From an uncultured Rhizobium sp. (GTDB lineage Bacteria > Pseudomonadota > Alphaproteobacteria > Rhizobiales > Rhizobiaceae): a stretch of 64,000 nucleotides of DNA. Positions 49,205 to 59,075 of this stretch are shown in pieces. Below the pieces are notes generated by a model. The model saw only the letters and a list, made by a program, of their open reading frames with translations. It was not told the origin of the DNA and did no database searches. The position numbers and the translations under genes were made by a program. Where the stretch lies: contig CAMFIF010000007.1 of the NCBI GenBank assembly GCA_945952415.1, forward strand, positions 62,001 to 126,000, given 5' to 3'. Every line of letters begins with the position of its first letter. Positions within the stretch are counted from its first letter, which is position 1.

Positions 49205-49229
49205 TCAGTCTTCGTCGTCAAGGGGGCGA

Positions 49230-50843
49230 TCAGGCGGTTTTCTGCTGGCGCTTGGCCAGCACGTCCGTCAGCCAGTCCGTGCGCATCTCCGGCACGGAAG
49301 CGAGCAGGTTTTCCGTGTAGGGATGGAAGGGCGGGTTGAAGATCTGTGCCGTGGGGCCCTGGGCGATGATTTCCCCGCGCAGCATGACCGCCGTGCGGTG
49401 AGCGATGCGGCGGACGATGCCGAGATCGTGGGTAATGAAGAGGTAGGAGAGGCCGAGCTCGTCCTGCAGCCGCTTGAGCAGCTTCAGGATTTCATCCGCC
49501 ACCAGCTGGTCGAGCGCCGAGGTGGGCTCATCGCAGATGATCAGTTCCGGATTGGCCGCAAGCGCACGCGCAATGGCGATGCGCTGCTTCTGGCCGCCGG
49601 AAAGGGCGGTCGAGAGGCGGCTGGCATAATCGACGGGCAGGCCCACCTGGGTCAGCAGTTCAGCCACGCGCTCCTTCGTCTTGGCCGGCGACATGCCGAA
49701 ATAGAACTGGGCGGGGCGGCCAATGATTTCGCCGATCGTCTGGCGCGGATTGAGCGCCACGTCCGGCAGCTGGTAGATCAGCTGGATGCGCTGCAGGTCC
49801 TCACGGGAGCGCTGCTTGTAGTTAGGCGCGAGTTCCTTGCCCTTGAAGCTCACCGTGCCCGAAGTGCGGGTCAGCAGACCGGTGATCATGCGGGCCATTG
49901 AGCTCTTGCCAGAACCCGATTCGCCCACCACCGCCACCGTTTCGCCCTTGGCCACGGAGATGGACACGCCCTTGATCACCTCGAAGCTGCCATAGGAGGC
50001 GCGCACGTCCTTCACTTCGAGCAGGACTTCGTCATGGGTTGCCTTGACGTCGTCGGCAATATGATCGGCTGCCTTGCGCTCGGAGACCAGGGCGGCCGTG
50101 TAGGCCTCCTTCGGCTGCTGCAGGATCTGCTCGGTGGTGCCGAGCTCGATCATCTTGCCATGGCGAAGCACCATGATGCGGTCGGAGATCTGCCCCACCA
50201 CGGCGAGATCGTGGGTGATGTAGAGGGCGGCGGTGTTGTATTCCTTCACCACCTTCTTGAAGAGCGCCAGCACTTCGATCTGCGTCGTCACGTCCAGCGC
50301 CGTGGTCGGCTCGTCGAAGACGAGGATATCAGGCCGGCAGGAGATGGCCATCGCCGCCATGGCGCGCTGCAGCTGGCCGCCCGAGACCTGGTGCGGATAG
50401 CGCTCGCCGAAGGTCTGCGGGTTGGGCAGGCCAAGCGAGGTGAAGAGCTCGATCGCCCATTTGCGCGCCTCATCCTTGCTCATCAGCCCATGCTGGATCG
50501 GCATTTCGCAGACCTGATCCATGATCGTATGCGAGGGGTTGAAGGAGGCGGCGGCACTCTGCGCGATATAGGCGATGCGCTTGCCGCGCATGTCACGCCG
50601 GCCTTCGGCATCCTGCTTGCGGATGTCGGTGCCGGCGATGAAGACCTCGCCGCCGGTGATGCGGCAGCCCGCACGGGCATAGGACATGGCCGAAAGCCCG
50701 ATGGTGGACTTGCCGGCGCCCGATTCGCCGATGAGGCCAAGCACTTCGCCCTTTTTCAGCTCCAGCGAGACATTGTCCACCAGAACCAGACCGCTGACCG
50801 ACTCGACGCGGAGATTGTTGATCTTCAGTACATTGTCGGTCAT
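49230..50843 (-). CDS. ABC transporter, fused double ATP-binding protein (peptide/opine/nickel class)
   Basis: Two Walker A (GESGAGKST, GESGSGKSS) and two LSGG-type signatures (QVSGGQLQRAMA, ALSGGQKQRIAIA). Confidence 0.95.
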   Translation of the reverse strand: MTDNVLKINNLRVESVSGLVLVDNVSLELKKGEVLGLIGESGAGKSTIGLSAMSYARAGCRITGGEVFIAGTDIRKQDAEGRRDMRGKRIAYIAQSAAASFNPSHTIMDQVCEMPIQHGLMSKDEARKWAIELFTSLGLPNPQTFGERYPHQVSGGQLQRAMAAMAISCRPDILVFDEPTTALDVTTQIEVLALFKKVVKEYNTAALYITHDLAVVGQISDRIMVLRHGKMIELGTTEQILQQPKEAYTAALVSERKAADHIADDVKATHDEVLLEVKDVRASYGSFEVIKGVSISVAKGETVAVVGESGSGKSSMARMITGLLTRTSGTVSFKGKELAPNYKQRSREDLQRIQLIYQLPDVALNPRQTIGEIIGRPAQFYFGMSPAKTKERVAELLTQVGLPVDYASRLSTALSGGQKQRIAIARALAANPELIICDEPTSALDQLVADEILKLLKRLQDELGLSYLFITHDLGIVRRIAHRTAVMLRGEIIAQGPTAQIFNPPFHPYTENLLASVPEMRTDWLTDVLAKRQQKTA

Positions 50844-50846
50844 GGC

Positions 50847-51686
50847 TTACATCTCCGCCGAGGCGCCGGACGGACGCGCATTGATGGACAGGATCCAGTC
50901 GACGATCAGGTTCACGCCGATGGTCATGAGGGCGATGGCCATGGCGGGCCAGAGCGGGGCGGGCAGGCCGAAGGAAATGGCCTTGCCGCTGTCGCGCACC
51001 ATGCCACCCCAGTCGGCCAGCGGCGGCTGGATGCCGAGGCCGAGGAAGGAGAGGCCGGCGACGAAGAGGAAGTTGAAGCAGAAGCGCAGGCCAAATTCCG
51101 AAATCATCGGCGGCAGCGCGTTCGGCAGGATTTCCTTGCGCATGACCCACCACAGGCCTTCGCCGCGCAGCTTTGCCACTTCCACATATTCCAGCACAGC
51201 AATGTTCATGGACACGGCGCGGGCCAGGCGGAAGACGCGGGTGGAATCGAGGATCGCGATGGTCAGGATCAGCGTCGGGATCGACGAACCGAACATGGAC
51301 AGCACGATCAGCGCGAAGACCAGGAGCGGAATCGACAGCATGATGTCGACGAAGCGCGACAGGATCTGGTCGATGACCGGGCCGCCGACCACGGCCATGA
51401 GGCCGGCGATCGTGCCGATGGTGAAGGAGAGGATCGTCGTGACCAGCGCCACGCCGATGGTGGTGCGGGCGCCGTAGATGATGCGGCTGAGGATATCGCG
51501 GCCGATATTGTCATTGCCCAGCCAGAATTCAGCCGAGGAGCGGCCGAAGGTCTTGCCGACCGTTTCCGCTTCGCCATAGGGCGCGATCCAAGGGGCGAAG
51601 ATGGCGAGGAACAGGAAGAAGCCGACGATGGTGATGCCGACCCAGGCGGAGAGAGAGGGTTTGTAGCCGAAGAGTTTCATTATCAA
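50847..51686 (-). CDS. ABC transporter permease (DppC-like)
   Basis: FWLGNDNIGRDILSRIIYGARTTIGVALVTT. Confidence 0.93.
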   Translation of the reverse strand: MIMKLFGYKPSLSAWVGITIVGFFLFLAIFAPWIAPYGEAETVGKTFGRSSAEFWLGNDNIGRDILSRIIYGARTTIGVALVTTILSFTIGTIAGLMAVVGGPVIDQILSRFVDIMLSIPLLVFALIVLSMFGSSIPTLILTIAILDSTRVFRLARAVSMNIAVLEYVEVAKLRGEGLWWVMRKEILPNALPPMISEFGLRFCFNFLFVAGLSFLGLGIQPPLADWGGMVRDSGKAISFGLPAPLWPAMAIALMTIGVNLIVDWILSINARPSGASAEM

Positions 51687-52639
51687 TGTCCCGTGTTCCG
51701 CTTGCGCAGGCGCGGATTGACCAGAATGCCGAGAATGTCAGCTGCCGTATTGAGGATGATGAAGGCGCTGGCGAAGACGAGGCCGCAGGCCTGGACGACC
51801 GGAAGGTCGCGCTTCGTCACGCCGTCCACCATGTACTGGCCCATGCCCGGATAGACGAACACCACCTCGATCACCACCACGCCGACGATGAGATAGGCGA
51901 GGTTGAGGGCGATGACGGCGATGATCGGCGCAGCCGCATTCGGCAGCGCGTGCCGGAGGATGACGCGGGCGCGGGGCAGGCCCTTGAGGAAGGCCATTTC
52001 GATATAGGGCTGCGACATGATTGCGAGCACGGAAGACCGGGTCATGCGCAGCATGTGCGCCGTCACGAGCAGCGTCAGCGTGATCGCCGGCAGGGCCGTC
52101 ACGTAAAGCTTGGTGGAGAAGGCCATATCCGGAAACACGGTTGCCAGCGATGGGAACCAGCGGTGCTTCACCGCGAAGAACAGGATCAGCACATAGGCGA
52201 TGAAGAATTCCGGAACCGAGATGGCAGCGAGCGACAGGATGTTCGCCACCCGGTCGATCCACTTGCCTTCGTTGATGGCGGCGAGAATGCCGAGGCCCAC
52301 CGAAAGCGGAACCGCGATCAGGGCGGCAAAGCCGGCGAGGAACATGGTGTTGCCGAAGCGCGGCGTGATCGATTCCAGAATGTCACGCTTGTTGGTCAGC
52401 GAGACGCCGAGATCGCCATGCAGCACGCCCGTCAGCCATTCGAGGTAACGGATATAGGCCGGACGGTCGAGACCGAGTTCCAGGCGGAAGGCCGCCAGTG
52501 TTTCCGGTGTCGCGCCCTGGCCGAGAACGGCACTCGCCACGTCGCCCGGAAGCATTTCCGTCGCGGCGAAAATGAGGATGCTGATGGCAAAGAGGGTCAA
52601 TAAACCAAGGACGACCCTGGTTGTGATCAAGCGGAACAT
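51683..52639 (-). CDS. ABC transporter permease (DppB-like)
   Basis: MFRLITTRVVLGLLTLFAISILIFAATEMLPGDVASAVLGQGATPETLAAFRLELGLDRPAYIRYLEWL. Confidence 0.93.
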   Translation of the reverse strand: MFRLITTRVVLGLLTLFAISILIFAATEMLPGDVASAVLGQGATPETLAAFRLELGLDRPAYIRYLEWLTGVLHGDLGVSLTNKRDILESITPRFGNTMFLAGFAALIAVPLSVGLGILAAINEGKWIDRVANILSLAAISVPEFFIAYVLILFFAVKHRWFPSLATVFPDMAFSTKLYVTALPAITLTLLVTAHMLRMTRSSVLAIMSQPYIEMAFLKGLPRARVILRHALPNAAAPIIAVIALNLAYLIVGVVVIEVVFVYPGMGQYMVDGVTKRDLPVVQACGLVFASAFIILNTAADILGILVNPRLRKRNTGH

Positions 52640-52742
52640 GTAGTCGTCCCCAGTCGATTTGCGATGATCATTGCCGCCGCTGCTGGCCAAATAGGGGCCG
52701 GCACTGTCACGCGGAAGCACCAAACAATTTCATTTCAGTGAG

Positions 52743-52775
52743 GAGACCAGGCCGCAGGCAGCCTGGTCTCTTGTC
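52743..52775 (-). terminator. Hairpin downstream of the substrate-binding protein gene
   Basis: GAGACCAGGCcgcaggcaGCCTGGTCTC inverted repeat. Confidence 0.6.
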
Positions 52776-52789
52776 TTGTCAGGCCGCTA

Positions 52790-54385
52790 TCAGGCGAACC
52801 AGGCCTTTTCAGCGAGACGCTGGTCGGCGAGGTCGTAGCGGGCATGCGGAGCGACGCCGGCGATCTTCGGCGAGTAGCCGTCGAGGTAGTCGGAAATCGC
52901 GAAGCAGATCATGCCGCCGTCGTCGGAGATCATTTCCTGCGCCTTGAAATAGAGCTCCTTGCGCTTGGCATTGTCGAGCTCGATGCGGGCTGCGGAGATG
53001 ATCTTGTCGAACTCGGGCTTGCGCCAGTCGCTGTCGTTCCAGTCCGATGCCGAGCCGTAGACCTGCGACAGGGTCGCATCGGCCGACATGCGGCGGCCCC
53101 AGTACACGGCGCAGAAGGGAACCTTCAGCCAGACGTTATCCCAGTAGCCGTCACCGGATACCTTGTTCACGGTCAGGTCGATGCCGGCCTTCTTGAGCGA
53201 TTCCTGGTAGATGGACGCGCAGTCGACGGCCGAGCTCCAGGCGCCTTCCGAGGTCTGCAGTTCGACCTTGCCGGAAATGCCAGCCTTCTTGAAGTGGAAG
53301 GCAGCCTTGTCCGGATCATAGGCGCGCTGCGGCAGATCGGTGTTGTAGAAGGGGTTCAGGGCGTCGAGCGTGTGGTCGTTGCCCGGAACGGCGTAGCCGC
53401 TGAAGACCGACTGGATGATCTGCTCGCGGTCGATACCGTATTTCAGGGCGGTGCGCAGGTCCTTGTTGGTGAAGGGATCCATGGTCACGCGCGACACGAA
53501 GCAGTAGCGGTTGCCGGTGCCCTTGGTGCGGACGACCTTGACGTTCTCGTCCTGCATCAGCAGGTCGACGGTACGGGCGTCGAGGCGGTTGACGGCGTGG
53601 ACTTCGCCCGACTGCAGGGCAGCGGTACGGGCAGCGGCGTCCTGGATGTAGCGGATTTCGACGGTGTCGAAGTTGCCGCGGTTCGGCTTCCAGTAGTCAC
53701 CACGGTTCTTGAAGACGATGCGAACGCCCGGCTCGAAGCTTTCAAGCGTGTAAGCGCCGGTGCCGATCGGCTTGGACCAGTCGTTGAAGTCCTTCGGAAC
53801 GACAACGAGGTGGTAATCGCCGAGGATGACCGGGAAGTCGGCATTGCCTTCCTTGAGCGTCATGGAGATCTGGGTCGGCGACAGGGCCTTGATCTCGGTG
53901 ATCGGCTCGAGGATGCCCTTGGCCGGCGACTTGGTGTCGGCGCCGCGATGCAGGCCGATCGAGTAGATGATGTCGTCCGCGTCGAGTTCCTTGCCGTTGG
54001 AGAACTTCACGCCCTTGCGAACATTGAAGACCCATTCGGCAGCGCCCGGCTTGGCTTCCCAGCTCTCGAACAGTTCCGGAGTCGGGTTGCCGGCGTCGTC
54101 GAACTCGATGAGGCAGTTCATCACGGCCAGCGAGGCCGCGATCATGATGGAGTCGGCATAGGTGCGCGGATCATAGCTGTCGGAGGCGGAGCCGCCTTCC
54201 ATGCCGATCACGAGCGCGCCGCCCTTCTTGGCGTCCTCGGCCTTGGCGACCTTGGAGAAGAGGGAGCTGGCCACCGGGATGGCAATGCCGAGCGCGGCGG
54301 CGAACTGCACGAACTCGCGGCGGGACATCTTCCCGCGGGCGGCAAGCGCTTCGGCCGACTTCAGCTTCTGTTCAAATTCGGTCAT
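52790..54385 (-). CDS. ABC transporter substrate-binding protein (SBP_bac_5), Tat signal
   Basis: MSRREFVQFAAALGIAIPVASSLFSKVAKAED; WVFNVRKGVKFSNGKELDADDIIYSIGLHRG. Confidence 0.93.
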   Translation of the reverse strand: MTEFEQKLKSAEALAARGKMSRREFVQFAAALGIAIPVASSLFSKVAKAEDAKKGGALVIGMEGGSASDSYDPRTYADSIMIAASLAVMNCLIEFDDAGNPTPELFESWEAKPGAAEWVFNVRKGVKFSNGKELDADDIIYSIGLHRGADTKSPAKGILEPITEIKALSPTQISMTLKEGNADFPVILGDYHLVVVPKDFNDWSKPIGTGAYTLESFEPGVRIVFKNRGDYWKPNRGNFDTVEIRYIQDAAARTAALQSGEVHAVNRLDARTVDLLMQDENVKVVRTKGTGNRYCFVSRVTMDPFTNKDLRTALKYGIDREQIIQSVFSGYAVPGNDHTLDALNPFYNTDLPQRAYDPDKAAFHFKKAGISGKVELQTSEGAWSSAVDCASIYQESLKKAGIDLTVNKVSGDGYWDNVWLKVPFCAVYWGRRMSADATLSQVYGSASDWNDSDWRKPEFDKIISAARIELDNAKRKELYFKAQEMISDDGGMICFAISDYLDGYSPKIAGVAPHARYDLADQRLAEKAWFA

Positions 54386-54414
54386 TAAAAAGTTCTCCTT
54401 CTGGTGGTTAATTT

Positions 54415-54439
54415 CTCACCTGACCAACGGTCGGGTGAG
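54415..54439 (-). promoter_or_regulatory. Leader hairpin upstream of the SBP gene
   Basis: CTCACCTGACCaacGGTCGGGTGAG inverted repeat, about 30 bp upstream of the start codon. Confidence 0.4.
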
Positions 54440-55441
54440 GAAGTTCTGTCCGGCCGGGCCGGAAAAGGGCGATAGACGCCAGAGCGGGTGCGGCGCACGG
54501 ACGTGCGGACCGGAGCGCGGGCTCCAGCCGGGTCATTTCCAGATCATGTTTGAAAAACGGGCGAGACGAAACGCCGCCAGACACCCCAAAGGGTGCTCCA
54601 ATCAACGGGTTCGCGGACATCGCATGCATACCAGAAAGACCCCCCAGTCTGACACATCGGTCCCGAGCCTCGACTGGCTGCCCATCTTGGTGCGGGCTCT
54701 ACCGGGTCGGACGCGGAAGCGGAACGATCTGTTTCCAAAGGGAAACTTATCACTCCCTTGCGACATTCTTGTTTATGGCGTGCAGTGGAACCCTGTCAGC
54801 TGCCGCCTGTTCTTTATCGCATGGGTCTAGCCTACGGGTTCTCACGAAGAAATCAACTGCTTAACGTGAGCATATATTCACATGGCCTTCGGCTCGCTCA
54901 CTGTTATGCCGTATATGGGATATTGCGACACATCCAAGGGGTGCTCTAAATTATGAAATACAACTTTTAGACACCTGTTTTGCGCCAGTTCCCGGCGGCT
55001 TCAACATAATTCAAATGAGTATAAGACCTTTTGTATCCTGATCGCGTCACCCGTCGGGCGCAGAAAAAATTCCATCCGGCGCCACATTTTTTTCAAAAAA
55101 ACTTCGCTGCCCTGTCGCGCTAACCATCCGGTAACAATGTCGAGCTACATCTTCCCCTGCAGCGAGCAATTCCGCTGCCCACCCGGATCAGGTAGTGCGT
55201 CCCGGGCGGTCGCGGGCCTTGCGGCGTATCGGCAGGGCGCTGGCGTTATCAGGCAAGCCGTGCATCGGAACCGTCCGGGCACGGCTTTCGCATTTTCCGC
55301 CACCGCCCGAATGCGTCGTTTTCCGGGTCGGGCAGAGTGCCTCTTTCCCTCCATCATAAGCAAAAGATCGGGTTTCCCGGCTTGATTCTCCCTTCAGCGG
55401 GCGGCAAGAGGCGGGGGCGATTGCGGAGGCGCGGAAAAACC

Positions 55442-56899
55442 ATGGCAAAAACCATCATGTTGCAGGGCACCGGCTCGGATGTGGGCAAGACCGTGCTGGT
55501 GGCGGGGCTCTGCCGCATCGCGGCCAACCGGGGCCTCAGCGTGCGGCCCTTCAAGCCACAGAACATGTCCAACAATGCAGCCGTCTCCGACGATGGGGGC
55601 GAAATCGGCCGGGCGCAGTGGCTGCAGGCCTGGGCCTGCCGCACGCCGTCTTCGGTTCACATGAACCCGGTTCTCCTCAAGCCGCAGTCGGAAACAGGCA
55701 GCCAGATCATTCTGCAGGGCAAGGTCTGGGGCCAGGCCAAGGGGCGGGATTACCAGCGGCTGAAGCCGCAACTGATGGAGGCGGTGCTCGAAAGCTTCGA
55801 AGGCCTCCGACAGGGGGCGGATCTCGTCGTCGTCGAAGGGGCGGGCTCGCCTGCGGAAATCAATCTGCGCGCCGGCGACATCGCCAATATGGGCTTTGCG
55901 ACGCGAGCGAATGTGCCGGTCGTGCTGGTGGGCGATATCGACCGCGGCGGGGTGATCGCCTCGCTGGTGGGAACCCACGCGATCCTGCCGCCCGACGATC
56001 GGGCGATGATCACGGGTTATCTCATCAACAAGTTTCGGGGTGACGTGACCCTTTTCGACGACGGGCTGAAGGCGATCGAAGGTTTTACCGGCTGGCCCTG
56101 TTTCGGCGTCGTTCCCTGGCTGAAGGCGGCGGCGCGCCTGCCGGCGGAGGATTCCGTCGTGCTGGAGCGGCTGGCGCGGCCGGAGGGCCGGGCGCTGAAG
56201 GTCGCGGTGCCGGTCCTCTCGCGCATAGCGAATTTCGACGATCTCGACCCGTTGAAGGCGGAGCCGGAGGTGGATCTCGTCTTCGTGCGTCCCGGCGATC
56301 CCATTCCTGCGGATGCGGGGCTTGTGGTGCTGCCCGGCTCGAAATCGACCATCGGCGATCTCGTGGATTTCAGAGCCCAGGGCTGGGACCGGGATCTTGC
56401 CCGCCATGTGAAGCGCGGCGGACGGGTGATCGGTATCTGCGGCGGATACCAGATGCTTGGCCGCGTGGTGCGCGATCCCCTCGGCATCGAGGGCGGCACG
56501 ACGGAAGCGGACGGTCTCGGCCTTCTCGACGTGGAGACGGAAATGGCGCCGGAAAAGACGGTGCGCAACAGCGAGGCCTGGTCGCTGGAGCATGACGTGC
56601 CGCTTAAGGGCTACGAAATCCATCTGGGTCTCACCGAAGGCCCGGATTGCGCGCGCCCGCCGGTGCGGATCGGCAACCGGGCGGATGGCGCGCTTTCCCC
56701 CGATGGCCGGGTGATGGGCACCTATCTGCACGGTATCTTCGGCAATGACGCCTATCGGCGCGGCCTGCTGTCCACCTTCGGCATCGAGGGGGACCGGCTC
56801 TCCTACCGGGAAGGGGTCGACCGGGCGCTCGATGAACTCGCCTCCGAACTGGAGGCGCTTCTCGATCCGCGCTGGCTCGACGGCCTTCTGGGTGGCTGA
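55442..56899 (+). CDS. cobQ: Cobyric acid synthase
   Basis: [73 protein letters not shown]. Confidence 0.97.
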   Translation: MAKTIMLQGTGSDVGKTVLVAGLCRIAANRGLSVRPFKPQNMSNNAAVSDDGGEIGRAQWLQAWACRTPSSVHMNPVLLKPQSETGSQIILQGKVWGQAKGRDYQRLKPQLMEAVLESFEGLRQGADLVVVEGAGSPAEINLRAGDIANMGFATRANVPVVLVGDIDRGGVIASLVGTHAILPPDDRAMITGYLINKFRGDVTLFDDGLKAIEGFTGWPCFGVVPWLKAAARLPAEDSVVLERLARPEGRALKVAVPVLSRIANFDDLDPLKAEPEVDLVFVRPGDPIPADAGLVVLPGSKSTIGDLVDFRAQGWDRDLARHVKRGGRVIGICGGYQMLGRVVRDPLGIEGGTTEADGLGLLDVETEMAPEKTVRNSEAWSLEHDVPLKGYEIHLGLTEGPDCARPPVRIGNRADGALSPDGRVMGTYLHGIFGNDAYRRGLLSTFGIEGDRLSYREGVDRALDELASELEALLDPRWLDGLLGG

Positions 56900-56976
56900 C
56901 CGGGTCCGCCTGCGACATTGCCCGCCGCCCCCTGCGATTGACTTGGACGGCCCCCACTCTTATGAAACATCAAGAA

Positions 56977-57330
56977 ACGGATGGTTTCCGCTGCGCCAAG
57001 GTCGCATCGGAAAGCGATAGGGAATGCGAAGGGTGGACCCATTCAGGGCACCTGCATCGCAGCCGACCCCGCGACTGTAGAGCGGCGAGGGGACTTCATC
57101 CATGGCCGGCTTCGGCCCGGTGCTGACGGTTCCGCAGGGTGCGGGCGGGTACAGGGGGGAAGCGCGGCCCTGGAAAAGCCACTGGAGTGGCACGGGAAAC
57201 AGCCGGGGCCGGACGCCTCTTTTTCTACGAATCGTCCACCTCTTTCCGTGTCGTGATCCTCCGGGAAGGCGAGACGTTCCTGCCGGCGCGTGAGCGCCAG
57301 AAACCGCGAGCCAGGAGACCTGCCATCCGT
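56977..57330 (+). promoter_or_regulatory. Cobalamin (B12) riboswitch
   Basis: P1 ACGGATGG (56977)/CCATCCGT (57323); CCCCGCGACTGTAGAGCGGCGAG; AAGCCACTGG; GGGAAGGCGA; B12 box GAGCCAGGAGACCTGCC. Confidence 0.93.
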
Positions 57331-57388
57331 GCCGGGCGAAGAGCCCACCCCAGGGGAAGGCGTCCCCGCTGCCAGCACGGAGGTTGTC

Positions 57389-57466
57389 ATGGCATCCAGA
57401 GCGCCCATGCCGGCCCGGGGCCGGATGGCGAAGCATTATGAAATGGCCGGGGAGGCCCGCCGGTGA
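57389..57466 (+). CDS. Micro-ORF (25 aa) between riboswitch and cobU/P, GTGA overlap
   Basis: [25 protein letters not shown]; stop TGA overlaps cobU/P GTG start. Confidence 0.4.
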   Translation: MASRAPMPARGRMAKHYEMAGEARR

Positions 57467-57993
57467 CATCCGCAACCTCCCGGGGTGCCGTGCTCGTTCT
57501 GGGCGGCGCCCGCTCCGGCAAATCCCGCTATGCCGAAAATCTCGTGATCGCCACCGGGCTCGATCGCCATTATCTGGCGACCGGACGGGCCTGGGACGAA
57601 GAGATGCGCGCCCGCATCGACAAGCACCGCGAGGACCGCGGTCCGCTGTGGAACACGATCGAGGAGCCGCTCGACATCGTCCCCACGCTTGAGGTCATCG
57701 ACCAGCTGGACAATGTCGTGCTTGTCGATTGTCTCACCCTCTGGGTCACCAATCTGATGATGGAGGAGGGGCGCGACCTGCGCGCCGAATTCGCGCGGCT
57801 CGCGGCGCATGCCGCAAGGGCCCGCGCGCGCCTCGTCTTCGTTTCCAACGAGGTCGGCCTCGGCATCGTTCCGGAGAACAAGATGGCGCGCGAATTCCGC
57901 GATCATGCGGGCCGGCTACACCAGATGATCGCCGAAGTGGCGAGCGAAGTCTATTTTGTCGCGGCAGGCCTGCCGCTGAAGATGAAGGGTTGA
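57463..57993 (+). CDS. cobU: Adenosylcobinamide kinase / adenosylcobinamide-phosphate guanylyltransferase
   Basis: [48 protein letters not shown]. Confidence 0.95.
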   Translation: MTSATSRGAVLVLGGARSGKSRYAENLVIATGLDRHYLATGRAWDEEMRARIDKHREDRGPLWNTIEEPLDIVPTLEVIDQLDNVVLVDCLTLWVTNLMMEEGRDLRAEFARLAAHAARARARLVFVSNEVGLGIVPENKMAREFRDHAGRLHQMIAEVASEVYFVAAGLPLKMKG

Positions 57994-57997
57994 ACCC

Positions 57998-59071
57998 ATG
58001 TTCAAGGAAAAGATCCCCGCAACCGTGATCACCGGTTTTCTCGGTGCGGGCAAGACCACGATGATCCGCAACCTGCTGACCGATACCGGCGGCAAGAAGA
58101 TCGCGCTGATCATCAATGAATTCGGCGATCTTGGCGTCGACGGCGACGTGCTGAAGGGCTGCGGTGCGGAAAACTGCACCGAGGACGACATTATCGAGCT
58201 GACCAATGGCTGCATCTGCTGCACGGTTGCAGACGATTTCGTGCCGACCATGATGAAGCTTCTGGAGCGCGAGAGCCGCCCGGACCATATCGTCATCGAA
58301 ACCTCGGGCCTTGCCCTGCCGCAGCCGCTGGTCGCCGCCTTCAACTGGCCAGAGATCCGCACCCAGGTGACCGTCGACGGCGTCGTGACCGTGGTGGACA
58401 GCGCCGCCGTGGCCGCCGGCCGCTTTGCCGACGACCACGACAAGGTGGACGCGATGCGCGCCGAGGACGAGGGCCTCGATCATGAAAGCCCGCTGGAGGA
58501 ACTCTTCGAGGACCAGCTGACCTGCGCGGACCTGATCGTGCTGAACAAGACCGATCTTCTCGACGCCGACGGCCTTGCCACGGTGCGCAGCGAAGTGACC
58601 GCCCGCATTGCCCGCAAGCCCGCGATGATCGAGGCGCGGAACGGCTCGGTTCCGGCCTCCGTGCTCCTTGGCCTCGGCATCGGCACCGAAGCGGACATCG
58701 AGAACCGCAAGTCCCATCACGAGCTGGAGCACGAGGCCCTGCACGAGGAGGGTGTCGAGCACCATCACGATCACGACCACGACGAGTTCGAAAGCTTCGT
58801 GGCCGAACTCGGTCCGGTCTCCGATCCGGCGAGCTTCGTCGAGAAGCTGAAGGGCATCATTGCCGCGCACGACATCCTGCGCCTCAAGGGCTTTGCCGAT
58901 GTGCCCGGCAAGCCGATGCGCCTCGTCATCCAGGCGGTGGGCAGCCGCATCGACCATTATTTCGACCGTGCCTGGGCACCGGGCGAAACCCGCGCCACCC
59001 GCCTCGTCGTCATCGGGCTGCATGACGAGATGGACGACGACGCCATCCGCGCGGCCCTGAAGGCGCTCTGA
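57998..59071 (+). CDS. cobW: CobW family GTP-binding cobalamin biosynthesis protein
   Basis: TVITGFLGAGKTTMIRNLL; ELTNGCICCTVADDF; His-rich EHHHDHDHDE. Confidence 0.95.
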   Translation: MFKEKIPATVITGFLGAGKTTMIRNLLTDTGGKKIALIINEFGDLGVDGDVLKGCGAENCTEDDIIELTNGCICCTVADDFVPTMMKLLERESRPDHIVIETSGLALPQPLVAAFNWPEIRTQVTVDGVVTVVDSAAVAAGRFADDHDKVDAMRAEDEGLDHESPLEELFEDQLTCADLIVLNKTDLLDADGLATVRSEVTARIARKPAMIEARNGSVPASVLLGLGIGTEADIENRKSHHELEHEALHEEGVEHHHDHDHDEFESFVAELGPVSDPASFVEKLKGIIAAHDILRLKGFADVPGKPMRLVIQAVGSRIDHYFDRAWAPGETRATRLVVIGLHDEMDDDAIRAALKAL

Positions 59072-59075
59072 TCCC

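Noticed and set aside
50034-51854. 606-aa plus-strand ORF
   Set aside because: Antisense to ABC ATPase/permease genes
52844-54388. 514-aa plus-strand ORF
   Set aside because: Antisense of the ABC substrate-binding protein
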